Shown here: positions 11,247 to 24,500 of the stretch, piece by piece
Numbering within the stretch: position 1 is the stretch's first letter
Layout: every line of letters begins with the position of its first letter
NCBI GenBank assembly: GCA_013180625.2
Contig: SNVD02011186.1
Span: 124,001 to 188,000, forward strand
Direction: 5' to 3'
DNA: 64,000 bases
From: Boswellia sacra
Taxonomy: Eukaryota > Streptophyta > Magnoliopsida > Sapindales > Burseraceae
Position numbers and translations under genes: made by a program
The notes under the pieces: generated by a model
Seen by the model: the letters and a program-made list of their open reading frames with translations, nothing else
What the model was told of the DNA's origin: nothing
The model's database searches: none

Positions 11247-11640
11247 ACATTACAAAAATTGAATAAAACTAAAATTGAATCAAATTGAAACTTGACACGA
11301 ATTCAAAGCACTTACCGTTTGACGTCTTTGGTATTCTCTCCTCTCCTCCCAAACGCACCTGTCGGCTTCTCCTCCAAAATGCGCCACTTTACAACACTCC
11401 TTTACGTTCACAATTCCGACTTCGTGATGTTAATGCTCCAATAGCACAAGTTAATGGAGGACTTTCAGTTACTCGGTGTGAGTGCCAACCGCAACGAGGG
11501 AAGGAGTGACGATTTAATTAATTAAATTTTTATGGGCTTTTTCGTCATTTCATCGTTCAAAGGTCCATGGTTTGCAAATTTTTCAGGATGGGTTCTTTTT
11601 GTAATGCACCCCCTATTTTGATCCATTTTTTGAATTTTGC

Positions 11641-13931
11641 TAAAATTTTTGAATGGAGAGTATTTATTATTAAATTTGATTTTCAAAAGCAAAACAAACC
11701 TAAAAACTTATTTAATTACAGGAAAGCAAATCATTCATACTGCAAATATTTAACAACTTGCACAATCCACCGTCTGAATTGTTTGCTATGCAAAAGTTTG
11801 AGCTGTTTGTTATGCATAACTTGTTTGCTATGCTATACCTTTTAAACTGAATGGTTTGCTATGCGAAACTTGTTTGCTAGGTGACACTTTTTTAACTGGA
11901 TATTCCTCTAACTATAACAGGATTATGATACACTGATAGCTTTAGTTTTCTCCAATAACTTGTAGATTAAATTGAAAGAAAATTTTTTCAAACCATTTAA
12001 AAAAAACTAATTATATTGGAGATTACTATAAAGTATACATTTCTTTTTTTTATTGACAATGAAATTAAAATCATCTTGAGGTCTAAGGTAAGATGGATTG
12101 ACAATTGTGTCTCGTATTTATTTAAAAATCATGTTACCTACGACATGCACAAGATGTGACATCTATCAATAAATAAGTTATGAATTTAACATGCCAAATC
12201 CCTTGCCACATATATAAACTTTTGAAAATTATTTGAACAATAAAATTATGATATACGTGATTTATTTTATTTATTTATTTATCTATACAATTAGATATCA
12301 ACTTAAAAAACTTAAGTTGTGTGATCAAACCTTAGGTATTTAAAATAATCTCCATACAAATCATAAATAAAAGCTATCGTAAAGATAAAAACGTACATTT
12401 TACTGAATTAGAATAATAAAATTGTTCGAATATTTTAGTTTATTATATCTCTATTGTGTCAAAGAAGTCAGTCAAAATCTATGGAAGATGACCCAATAAC
12501 TTTGTCAAGAAGTCAGTCGAAATTTATGGAAGATAAACCCAAAAACAGTGTCAAGCAAAAATTTACCAATGCATTTAAATCTAACCATTATGTTGTCATT
12601 TTCCGTTGGGTGGAAAGATTATAGTTATAATTAATATAATATAAGTAGTTATATTAACGGAGTATGGCACAAGGCATATTTCTTAGAAGGATAATATAAA
12701 CATTCTCCCCAAGCTACAAAAACATCTTTATTAAAGTAGGAAATATATTATAAAGATTCTTATCTCTCCTCATCATATTTACGTGGCTATTGTAACAATT
12801 GATGTGGCAGTCCACGGTCTTAGGTCCGAAATTAAAGAATATTGACGAAATTATAAGAGAAAAAAGTCATGAAAACCAAGTCTATTTTAGATTTATAAAA
12901 AAAATTTAATAACCATTTTAACATACAAAGAGAAAAAGAGAATGAAAGAATGTCATCCATGCATAGAATGCATAGCTCATATATACAATCCTATTAATAA
13001 ATTGAATTAACTATAATTTTCTGAATATATATTAATTGCTGAATCCCTGACGTGTATCATTTTACTTTGAACCTTATCCAAAAGACCTTAACAATGGGAG
13101 AGATTCTCGTGTACATAGTCCAGTGACTTTTTCTAAAATCTTTGATGTCGGATTTCAAACTAAAGCTCTAATTTTATTGGACCTATTTTCATCGTATCAC
13201 AAAAGTATTAAATTTTTATTTCTACTTAATTTAATATAACAATAATTTTAGTTAATATAACTAGTTATATAACATAATTCATATAATCTAACATAATATA
13301 AAACTATTTGATGAATAATTATCATATTATTTATTAAAATTTTTATTTTTATATAGCTAGTGTATTTTGTTTAATGAATTAGATTCGATTGTATACGAAT
13401 GTTATTTTTAATATTATGAAAAATTTGGTATTTTATAATAATATTTTAACTTTTTTTTAATTCTTTTAAATAAGAGAAGTGCTTATGCAAAGAAAAGAAA
13501 TTCAGCAACTTATTAAGTCATTTGATCGATTCAGTGATCTGTTAAATGAAATAGCTGATAACAAATTATTATAAGCGTGTAGGCCGAGAAAATAGGAGAA
13601 AAATAAACAAATTAGCATTACTATTTAATTAAATTACGATATTAATTAATTAAGTTGAATAAAAAAAAGAACAAGAGGCACGACTTAATATTAAAACTTC
13701 AAATAAAAATAAAAAAATATAATATTAACTATATTTAACAAATAACAAAATATAAATATACAAACATGTCGACATGGAATGCTAATATGCTATTTATTTC
13801 CCTCTAAAGAAACCAAAACAGTTAACTTCAATAATGACATTAATGCATGGGGTGATACACATTCTAATAGCTACAAGCAAGAAGCAACTAAGCAAGCAAG
13901 CTAAAAGCACTTGTATGTGGGTGGAGAATAT
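11641..13931. other. AT-rich intergenic region
   Basis: No gene recognised. At 11778-11880 a short motif close to TTTGCTATGC recurs about four or five times. The region from about 13850 onward is presumably the promoter of the DUF506 gene. Confidence 0.5.
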
Positions 13932-13940
13932 CTATATATA
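13932..13940 (+). promoter_or_regulatory. Likely TATA box of the DUF506 gene
   Basis: The run CTATATATA lies about 100 nt upstream of the ATG at 14042. Transcription would start around 13965, giving a short 5' leader. Confidence 0.5.
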
Positions 13941-14041
13941 CACATGGAACCGCATGACAGCCAGACTTTATTAGCTTTGGTTGACAAAACTGGAGCTTTG
14001 GTTGAAAGACTTGTTCAACAGTTAAAGATCGGAAAAAAAAA

Positions 14042-14967
14042 ATGGGCAGCTTAGGGGAAGAAGAGCTGGATCAAATGGTCAGAGACTACATTGAATCTGC
14101 AGACTCGCCATCAGCCTTCTCAGTGGTATCTTCAAACCCTTTTCATCACTCCAAATACCTTATTTTACAGGTCTGTCTCTCTTTTCTAGCCTTGAACTCA
14201 TTTTATATGTATATATTTTCCAATATCATTCTTCGACTTTTCTCGGTCCTTTTATCTGGTGCAAGTATAGGAAATCCTCGGGAAACAAACAGATGTTGAG
14301 GTGGAGATCTATGATAGAATTTCTCTGTACGTGAAACACATGGGAAGCATCGGAGTCGGAGAGATAAGAAATCAGAAGAAATGGGTTGTGATGAGCTTGA
14401 AAGTGGATGGATACGAAGCTTCTCTATGCAGGACAACCTGGGATTCTAGTTGTAGTTTTTCTAAAGGTTTCTCTCTCATCTTATATATAAATATATATTC
14501 TTAATATTAGTTTATCTATAAATTATTTGAATATTTGTATTCATTCTTTCTTTCTCTTCTGTGTTCAAGTTTTCCAATTTACAGAAAGTTATGAATATGT
14601 GGAAGTTGTAGTGGACCAGAACAGTAGTGGCAGATCACCAACAAGGTTGATAGTGGACTTGGATTTTAGGTCTCAATTTAAAGTGGCAAGGCCTACAGAT
14701 TCTTACAAAGAGCTTGTCAAATCTTTACCTTCAATCTTTGTTGGCACCGAGGAGAAGCTTTCGGAGATAATATCTTTGCTTTGTTCAGCTGGTAAGAAAT
14801 CACTAAAGGAGAGAGGTCTCCACATCGGTCCATGGAGAAGTGCTAGTTACATGAGGGCAAAGTGGCTCTCAGACAACTGCAAGAAAGTCCCATTTTCATC
14901 ACTGGGTGTGGATCAGATCAATGAAGAGAGAACCACTCCTACTTGTTGCCCTTTATTTCATATTTAG
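14042..14967 (+). CDS. DUF506 family protein (PDDEXK-like, plant-specific)
   Basis: Three exons, 14042-14170, 14271-14466 and 14570-14967, join in phase across GT-AG introns to give 240 residues. The protein carries the hallmarks of plant DUF506 proteins: VFQFTESYEYVEVVV, then LIVDLDFRSQFKVARPT, then a C-terminal block with PWRSASYMRAKWLS. The family has been described as PDDEXK nuclease-like, but its biochemical role is not established; members have been linked to root-hair growth and nutrient responses. I see no signal peptide or membrane segment, so it is probably soluble. The start is the first ATG after the TATA-like element and begins MGSLGEEELDQMV. Length is at the lower end for the family. 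No lesion is seen. Confidence 0.88.
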
Positions 14968-17900
14968 CAAAGGGGCACCACCAGGCTTGATATGAAACCT
15001 AAACAGAAGAGAGTTTTTCTTTTTTTTTTTTTGGATAATGGTTTTGGCTTTTTTATCAGTCAATTTTAATTTTGCGACATGGTTAGGTATAAATATAATG
15101 CTTCTCCTGCATAACCAAAACTTGGTATTTCGGGTGGTCGATTTTCTTGTTTTTGTTTTTTTAGGCAGACCTCGAAAGCTAAATTTTGATCTTCATCGAT
15201 GTATCTTCCCATTTAGTATTATGTCATATTATATACAGCATACTTAAGCTAGCCTTTTTTTTCCTTTGGATTGTAAAATTATAATTGTGTTTTTGGATTT
15301 GAGCAGATGAAGTAATATTTTGCTTTCGCATTCTCCTCTGCAACTTTGTTTGAGGCTTGAAAAGTACAAAAGTTAACTACTGTTCGTTTGTCCGGTTTGG
15401 CTTTTTTTTTAATCAACAAAAATTAATACATATATAATGAGTAGTAGATATTTCGATATAATATTTTTAGAGAATTATAAGATTAAATCCTAACCTTGAT
15501 AATGATTTGGGTAGTTATATTAATATACAAACGGTTACCCCTCCCCTTGAAAAATATATTGTTTCTTCCTTCACGCCATAGAATGGAGATAATATTGTAT
15601 AAAGGAGTTCTCAATGGGCTCACTATTATGAAAATACCAGGGTGTGGATTGACAATCTCATAAATAGGGTGAACGTCTTAATCAAACTTTAGATGACAGA
15701 TAGATAATAATTAATTGGGTTCCAAGAAAGAACATTCACCAAGATTACATTGCATAAATAAATAGATAGGTTTGCAAGTCAACTGAGGAAAAGACCAGGA
15801 AAAGCAGATAAGACAATTGTTATTATGTCAATACCTAAAGGCTTCCAATCAGATCAGACTACTCTCACTCTCTCTCTCTCTCTGATCGGTGATATATATT
15901 CTAATAGCCAAATTAAAGTTTCGATTAAAGTTTCGAAAGGTACACAAATTTGCATGCAAATTTGTCTTTCTATGTACACATTTTTAGATCCTTAATTTCA
16001 AAGTTATGTTATTACCCAAACTCTCTGCTCATCATACAAATAAAGGATTTTGTGTATTTAATCACAACATTAATCAATAGAATGACACTTTTCATGCGGC
16101 CACCAAGCTTAACATTTAGAGTAAAATTTGTTAAAGATAAAAGGTTTAAAATAAATATTTATATTATAAGTTATAAAATTTATTTTAAGATTAATTTTAT
16201 ACGTTACAACTAAATAAAAATATGAATTATGACACTTATTATTTGTAACGTTAATATTTTTAGAACTTATAGCTTGTGGTTACAATAATTGATTTGTAAG
16301 TCTCCTAAGCTACGAGATTATTATATAAAGAGTCTCATGTTTCTAATATCATAGGTGGATATTCTTTGACTATTTTTTATGTTTTCAGTAATTGCGACAC
16401 ATGAAGACAAGTTATTTTCTTCGGGTGATCATACTCATCAAGAAGATAGCTATGAGCACTTGGTTGTATCTTGGAGTTTTTGAATACCGATATGACCTAT
16501 ACGAGATAAAGACTCTTTAATTTTAGGATAATATCTTTGATATGCCTTCAAAGTACTCAAACCATATATTCCTTACTCTATCTATTTACTTGTTTTAATT
16601 ATTTAATATATTGTTATAATAATCTAATTTATATTTTATTATTTCTTTAATACGTTGTTTAATTATATTATTAAATTTATTTTTAACAATCTAAAATTAA
16701 AAATATTTTATATATTTTATTATTTATTTTAATTTATCGTTAGATGATATATAACGTTATTAATTTTTAGAGTATATTAACTACTTATTTTAATATTATT
16801 TTAATATTGATAAATTCTTTATAAACATCTATCAGATTTAGTCATGACGATGATATATTTCAGATATTGGAGATAGCTGGGTAGCAGTGGGATTTGACAA
16901 GCGTAATGATTGTCTTGAGATCCACCTCTGCCGCTACTTGGATTACTGCCCATGATTCTGATAATACTACTGCAGACCGATCGCAACGAATCTCAGGTCA
17001 GAGAACAACTCATCACTGAGCCGTTAAACTTTGCAATCTCCGAAGTGGTGTCAGTCAGGAGGAAACGTTTTGGAGGCAGTTGGATTGATCAGATTTGAAA
17101 AAGGTTGGTTTCCATTAATGGGAAAGTGGGTTTGGGTGCTAAGTGGCTTGTCATGAATAGTATTAGCTGCAATTCTCTGCCTCCTGAGATCAGACATCTA
17201 CTTAATTTGCTGTTCTGCAAAACTTTAGGTGTTACTCGTTAGCAAATGTAGAGGTAGCAGGCAGACAGGCAGGCACTACTAGCCAAGCACAAACACAAGC
17301 ACAAGCACAAGCAATTTTGTAAATATAACCTAAGAAGGCACAATTTCTTGCTTGGCTAGTTTTGGCTAGTTTTAGCTAAGCCCAGGTTCAACATTTCCAG
17401 TACGCCAGCAAAAGTAGCTGATCAGGACTCGGATCTCATCATCATCTCAGCTTTCTCCTTCTCGATATCCATGCCATTCTGCCGCTATCTCCATCCACCA
17501 ATCTTTATAATTACCATAATAAAGCAAAAAAACATAAACTTTATCAATAAATTGATGTGATATAAAATATTTAAAAGAAGGAATTTTAAAAATTAAAAAT
17601 ATTGATTGTTATTACGAGATAATCATATAATAAATACTTAATAAAAAAAAACTTAGATTTACCTTGAATCTTACGTAATGTGAGGTTACTACTCTTACGT
17701 ATACCGTCCGATTGGATTTTTAATTTGTCACTCCAATCCAAAGGTCAGCTTACGTTATTATTACAAAACAACGTAATCACCCACCACTTTCTCATCTCAT
17801 ATCATAATATATTAAACAATTAAACTATATATATATATATATAAATTTAGGATAATTTTACTTTTAATTAAAGATAGTCATACAAAAAAATTATAATATT

Positions 17901-20023
17901 AATTTGATTGCTAACTTGATAATCAATCAAACTAAAAGTAGAAATTTTATTTGAATTGTATTAATTTCAATGGAGATAATCATATGTAAATAAATTATAT
18001 AGATTAATTATTGACCTTGGGATGGCAATTCAATCCAGTCCTTCCTGAGCTGACAATGAGAAAAATTTGCAAATAAAATAAATTTTAATTAACTGAATTT
18101 AGGATAATTATATCAGTATCTTGTAAAATAAGTAATTACCTTCTATATTTGATTGATTTCATCGTATATTTAACATATTTAATTTTCGTGCAATTAATTT
18201 TTATCATTTATTTGTATTTAGTTTCCTCAATTGAAATCAATCTGATATTAACTTGGGTAAAAATTAACTTCCATTTGTAGTTTGATGATTAAAACCCAAA
18301 TTAATACAATATATTGTCATTTACATATAATTACCTTGAATGATATCCACTTAATTATAAGTAAAAAGCTTTCGTATATATTTTGATTCATTAATTTTTA
18401 AAATTAATATTAGAATTAAATAATTAATCTTGAAAAATTAACTTTTACCATGTATAAAATATAACTACTTTAAAAATATTAGTCTAATATTTCATTCTTA
18501 AATCAAATATATTCTATATTTAGTCTAATCAATAACTTTTACTTGCTTGCAAGAAACCCCAATACTCTTTAAACATACAAGAAATTACATCAATTTTGCC
18601 TGTAAGCAATATGAGTAGTCAAAAGCAAATACAGAAAACCGCTTTTGAGAATCTTTATTCAGCTTGTCAGCCAATTCCTCAGGAGATTTTGTTACATCAA
18701 CAATGTCTTCAACAACCCGAAACAACAATAACCCAATAAAACAAGCGAAAGTTCTCATCAGTTTTTCGATTTCGTCTTCACTCGCACCTCTTAGGATTGC
18801 TCCGAGAAGAATTGATCAAGGTAATTTATTAATAAAGATATCTGAAATTATGATCCAATTTGAGATTGCTATAACTGTAGAAATAAACAACTTTTATTTT
18901 GTTGTTGAAAAAAATCAGTTTTTAAAAAACGTAAAAGATGATTTAATAATTTAACCTTTAAAAATTATTTTATTTTTCAAAAACGGGATATCGTGTTTGA
19001 GATGATTATTCCTGTAGATTTTATTTCGTATAAATGATCAAAATAGAGAGAGAGATATATATATATATAGTATTTATTTATAATATTTAAATCTTTTAAA
19101 TAAATTTTATATAAAATATATTTATATAAATATAAATATAATATATAATTAATTTTTAATTTATGTAAAACATACTGATGTATAACTTATATATTTAAAT
19201 TTAATTTAGTTGAATATCAAAATCAAATTCTTTTAAATTTAATATTTATTATGAAAATACAAGTATATATTTATAAAATAATTTAAAATTTATAATATAT
19301 TTTAATGTATAATATATTTTATAAAAGTATATAAAAATATTATATTTATTAAATTTATTTTATGAAATTTTGAAAAAATTAAAAAAATTACATAAAATAA
19401 ACGTAGTCGGAGAGGTCACCGGACCACCGCCGGAGACAGTCGCCAGCCACCATTACGAGGACACGTCCGACGATCAATACAACGCCGCTAACCTTTTCGG
19501 CGATGAGGGTGGAGTTGGCTGCAGACGGTGGCAAAAGTTTCGGCTGCAGTTGAAACTTTTGACGCCATTTGTAGCTAAACTCCTCCTTTTAACACTAGAA
19601 ACATTAGCACCGTTGTATAGATCGCCTGACATCCATCATTTCTACACCTGCAGTGTTGCCAGATGCTCTTAGTGATTGTTGCTACAACCTACTTTCGCGA
19701 TGGTCCAGCAACTCTCTGGCAACAGTTTTAATTTTTTTAAAAATAAAATTAAAAATTAAAAATTAAAAGTATTTAATTATTACTTAAGTATATTTAAAAA
19801 AATAAAAAAAGAATTTAATTTTATGTTTTAACGAGGATATAGGTTTCAAAAGCGGCTCCCTACTTTTTAAGATTGTTTATACATCTATTTTTTTTTCTAA
19901 CAATAAAATTTTTCTGAATTTTTCTGAAGTAGGTGAAGGAGCAATCTCAAACATCTCTGGATTGCTGTTGCTGTAAAAAAAATCATTTGACCCCTTAATT
20001 GCCAAGTTTTACTGTCATTGCAG
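14968..20023. other. Long intergenic region, mostly AT-rich, no gene recognised
   Basis: It contains a CT microsatellite at 15862-15883, a poly-AT stretch near 17825, a less AT-rich patch at about 16860-17260 with short interrupted open frames, and another at about 19395-19690 with an open frame rich in Pro, Thr and His codons. Neither patch matches a family I know. They may be old gene or transposon scraps. Confidence 0.5.
15862..15883. repeat. CT/TC microsatellite
   Basis: Simple run of CT dinucleotides with one interruption. Confidence 0.9.
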
Positions 20024-20249
20024 CTTGATTTATCTGCACCAGGAGTTGACATTTTAGCTGCATGTTCACCTCTTAACCCAGTTTCTAGAGTTAAAAGGGG
20101 ATAAAAGATTCGTTCCGTTCTCTGAAGTATAATCTCAGAGACCTCAATATGGCTTGCAAACATGCTACTGCGGCTGCTGCCATTTTTACCCGACCCAACA
20201 TGGTCTCCGGCTGGCGCCTGCCATCAAGTCTGCACTTAAGACCACTGAT
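20024..20249 (+). pseudogene. Subtilisin-like protease (cucumisin type) fragment, broken
   Basis: It starts after an intron-like CAG with codons reading LDLSAPGVDILAA, the block preceding the catalytic-serine region in plant subtilases. A TAA follows soon. In another frame a match to the catalytic GTSMACPHATAAAA block reads NMACKHATAAAA, with the serine position changed to Asn, and in a third frame there is a match to the usual PAAIKSALKTT. Two frame changes, a stop and loss of the active-site Ser within about 230 nt show this is a dead scrap. The rest of the gene is absent nearby. Confidence 0.8.
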
Positions 20250-20300
20250 AATTAATTAATGACTTAAAATCTTGCTATCCTCTCAAAATCAAGATGATAA

Positions 20301-20568
<268 letters not shown>

Positions 20569-21526
20569 TGTAATTTCTTGTTTGATTAAAGAGTATTTGG
20601 GTTTCTTGTAAACGACTCTAAATGTAGAACTTCACTGCAGCTCTATTTGAGACACTCGTATGCACTCTCTTGTTTGAGTTGTCGTTGCAATTCTCAGTAT
20701 TCTTTATGAATCAACGAACTTTAATTTCATTCAATCCTTCGGGTATTCTAAAAATCAATGGATTATTATATTCATTTAAATTTCTAGGTATTCTTTGAAT
20801 TAACATCCCATTGATAACCATCCTTTAATATTCTATATCTTTCCGCTGCATCAGCTTTGAATTATGCCATTCCATTAAAAAAAATTCAAATAAATTCTAC
20901 ATTTGATAAATTTCGAAAATTATTTAATCAAGTTAAAAAACTAACCAAAATCTCCTTGTAACGTTATAGGATCGACCTCTTTTAACTTCAAGCATCCAAC
21001 AACCGCAGCCACCTTTACCGGTGACCAATAATGTATTAACAATGGTACAAAAAGAGAGAAACCAATCAATTACACTCTTGGATGGTGGCTGTTAACTTTC
21101 CACAAATTAAACATAATTGGATACAACTACATGAGTGGATACATCATTCAAGTATAAAAAAAATGAAGGTATATTCGTATGTGAAATTACATGTCTTTCT
21201 TTTTTCATGTAAGAACTAAGAAAGCACACACATTATATACCAGGCTCGGAGCCAAAAATTGGTATAGAATTGTGCAGAGTTTGATGTGGGAGAGGAGGAG
21301 AATATCATAAGATTCCATCCCCAACAAGAGTTAACAGGTTGTAACCTCATAATCGTTTCAATCCTGTGAGCATGGTAGAGTCCTTTCTTCTGCTGCTAAG
21401 GAATTCCCCACTTCAAGCTTCAGTCATATTTTTATGCGGAAATATTCCTACAAAATCCGTGATATATAAAGCCCTGGACACTTATATACATGGCTCTCAA
21501 AATGCAACATCTGCTAGATTTTGGCT
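20569..21526. other. Spacer between pseudogenes and VPS45 3' end
   Basis: Nothing recognised except that the part nearest 21526 should include the 3' untranslated region of the minus-strand VPS45 gene. Confidence 0.5.
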
Positions 21527-24500
21527 TCAAACAACACTGGTGCTGGATTTAGCTGTCCTCTGCGCTTCTTCCAGGTCCTTCAAAAACCTGCATATTTTAG
21601 AAAAAAATAATACTAATTAAGCAGATTGATAGTTAATGTACGCCGTCTCCCTCCACCTAAATGGAGAAAAATTACGATTCAGCCAAGACTCGGGTTAGCT
21701 ACCTACAAATCCACCACATTTGAATAAACAAATTATTTCTCAACTTATGCTAGTTATTTGGATAAAAACCTGTGACTAATCCAACAAAATTAGAGCATCA
21801 ATGAGTGCAACCAGAATATTGGCAAACTGAAATGAGAAGATAGAATTTTATATCTAGAAATTAACTCAAGAAAACCTTTATTCTAGCCCCCAATCTATAT
21901 TTAGGCATGGATTGACTAAAAATTTGATATGGTTTCGTCTTAGATTTAGTCCCAAACTTCCAATGATAATTCAGAGACAGCAGATTTACTCTCCACTTCT
22001 CTTTTAGTGCAGTTTTATGGGCTGAACTCTGTAAGGAAGCTAAAACATGTAAGGTCATCTCCAGTACTTGTATAGATATGCTAAAGGAAAATGTGTTTGC
22101 CTTTGTAGATGAGAGAAGGCAATAACCTTGTGCAAGTATGTTTTAGCGTTGGGAAAGGAGGAAACAACCGCATTTTTGAAAGAAAAAAAGGGAAAGAAGT
22201 CACCAACATCTGGGATATGATTTGTGTTCTATCATCTCAAAGGGCATCATTTCTAAGGAATTCCAAGACTCCTCCCTCTTCTCTATGCAACTCAATTCAG
22301 GAAGGCATTGTTCAATAATTATTTTTGTTTGGATTGTCAGGCAGTGGGGTTAAGAATATTTCTTCCTTGTAAACAATCATTTACATTTTTTGTATAGGTA
22401 TGTCTCCTACAGCCTTTTTTTTTATATGTGGCGATCTGGTGCTCTTTTTAATTTATTAAAATAAGTCTTTTGTTTCCCATCCACAAAAATTAAATAAATA
22501 AAAAATCATATATTGCTTTGACCTATAATTTCAACCGTGCCCTCCTGAATTACCATAAGACGACAAAATTTTGTTAACATTCTACCTTGATGCAATCCCA
22601 CTACATGTAATCAGTGTTTCAATACCCACTCAAGCAACAAAAATAAGGTGGTATCAAGTGGGTGTTGTCGCTGCTAATGGTACTGTCAGGCATAACCCAA
22701 GATAGGAAAGCAGTTATAATCTTTTCCTAAGGCAGTTTACAGCCAATTATCTCAAAGAGAAAAATTATGGTGACTTATAGCAGACCTCTTAGAATTGAGA
22801 ACCACAGAACCGCCTAGAATAAAACGAATTCCAGAATTGGCAGCATTTTGTAGAGCAACACAACGTGACTCCTCATATGTCGTACCGCCAACAATGAAAA
22901 TAATCACATCTTGTGGCCTGCTTGAAATGCAAATCAAAGGAAACAATTAATCAGATTAATATTCAACACAAACTTCATAGCTTATTATTAAAAAGCACCT
23001 AAAAAATATAAGACTTGAAGCCAATTATAATTTGTCTATGTTCATTTATTAATAAAAAAAAAAAAAGAAGAGAAAAGAAAAGTGGGCAACTGATCTTTGT
23101 TTTAGGTCCTTTACAGAATGTGTCAGGGACACATCTATGCAAGCCTGCAGGACGCATTCACAGCCAGGCTGAAAGTATCTGTGCATATAGAGTTACCACC
23201 TAATTTAATGCCAGAATCAACAATGTTCCACTCTTGAACTTATGCCAACTGACATTATTTGATGCACAATTGGTTCAAGATAGCTTACTAGGAATGCCCT
23301 CTAAAACCTCTACTCGCTTTCAACCAAACAGAACTCAGCAACATGTTTACCATATCATACAAATGCCAAACATCCGTACTATCTCATATTGAACACCTTT
23401 ATATTTATTCCCAAATAACTGAATGAAGGTGAACCTAAAATATTATTAGTCACCAAATAACTTTTAACTTTTCTCACCCCATAGCAGCCTATTGCTAGCT
23501 TTTTCCAAGTCAAGTTTCCACAAAACTATAAGAAAAAGACAACCATGCAAGTGTCATGAAGATGACTCCAACATGATTGATTAGACAAAAACACAAAAAT
23601 TGCAGAAACGCAAAAAAGAGATCAACTTAGCAATCCCGATAAAAATTTGTAACAACAAACCTGCCCTGCTGAAAGTGATTTCCAACAAATGGGTAGTCCA
23701 TGTCTCGCAACCGCCCCTTCGATATGCTTTCCATAGTATGAAACAAAAGAGGCTGGTGTTGGGTGTAGACATTCTCAACCCCCTACAACCGTGTGAAATA
23801 ACCTATAAGCACACTAAGTAACGTCCAAGCAGAAAGTATATTTTTCCAAGACAAACCTTCAACCCACGAGCCATATTTCGAGCAATATTCAAAAAATCTC
23901 GATTTCCAAATAGATCTCCAGTTCGCTTATCAACACCTGCTTGTTTTAAGAGGAACTGAACAAGCTGCAATTCCCCAGTGGTCAACACGTAGAAATAGTT
24001 AGTTTCTTATAGCTACTACAAGAAACACAAAAATTGCTGGCTGATTGAAATTCTCACAGAAGGATGAGTCTCAAAGAAGAATGTATAACAAAATTAAAAC
24101 CACCATACTAGAAAAGGACAAGTGACAAGAAAACTTCTATTCTCAACCTTAACTTTCTCATAGAATAAATTAACTTCTAAATGGACATATGACAGTTTTA
24201 GAGCAAGCAGAAGCTAAATAATCAGCATCAATGAGAAGCACCAAACTTTAATGATGCAAGCCAGCCTGTAAAAACTAATTTAACTAAATCTGAAAACATA
24301 TATGCACAACCACAAAAAGATGAGAAACCACATGAATAGTATTATGCAGCTAGCAAATAATAGTTTGGTTACGTTACCCCAGGCTTGTACTTTGCAGACC
24401 GAGAAGCTAGTTTGTTAAAAAGCTGCATCAACTGAACTGGACTCTCCTTCTCATAGCGTAAAGCATACAACATCACTAGGCGTAGGCGATCAACGTCAGA

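Larger units (their letters stand above)
8690..11640. mobile_element. Diverged relative of the 60.5-kb fold-back element, split by a solo LTR
   Basis: The left part (8730-8990) is crowded with CTCGAC/GTCGAG motifs as in the core of the element at 60481-61350, followed by the same kind of A/C-rich spacer. The right part (about 11520-11640) ends in AAATTTTTCAGGATG and a TTTTTTGAATTTTG tail, closely resembling the right terminal repeat of that element. The solo LTR at 9220-11241 separates the halves. A matching left terminal repeat was not resolved, possibly because of the small hAT-like insertion just upstream. This is an inference from similarity. Confidence 0.35.

Noticed and set aside
13944..14054. 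Short upstream open frame (36 codons) overlapping the DUF506 start out of frame
   Set aside because: Its ATG lies only about 4 nt after the likely TATA box, so it should be upstream of the transcription start.
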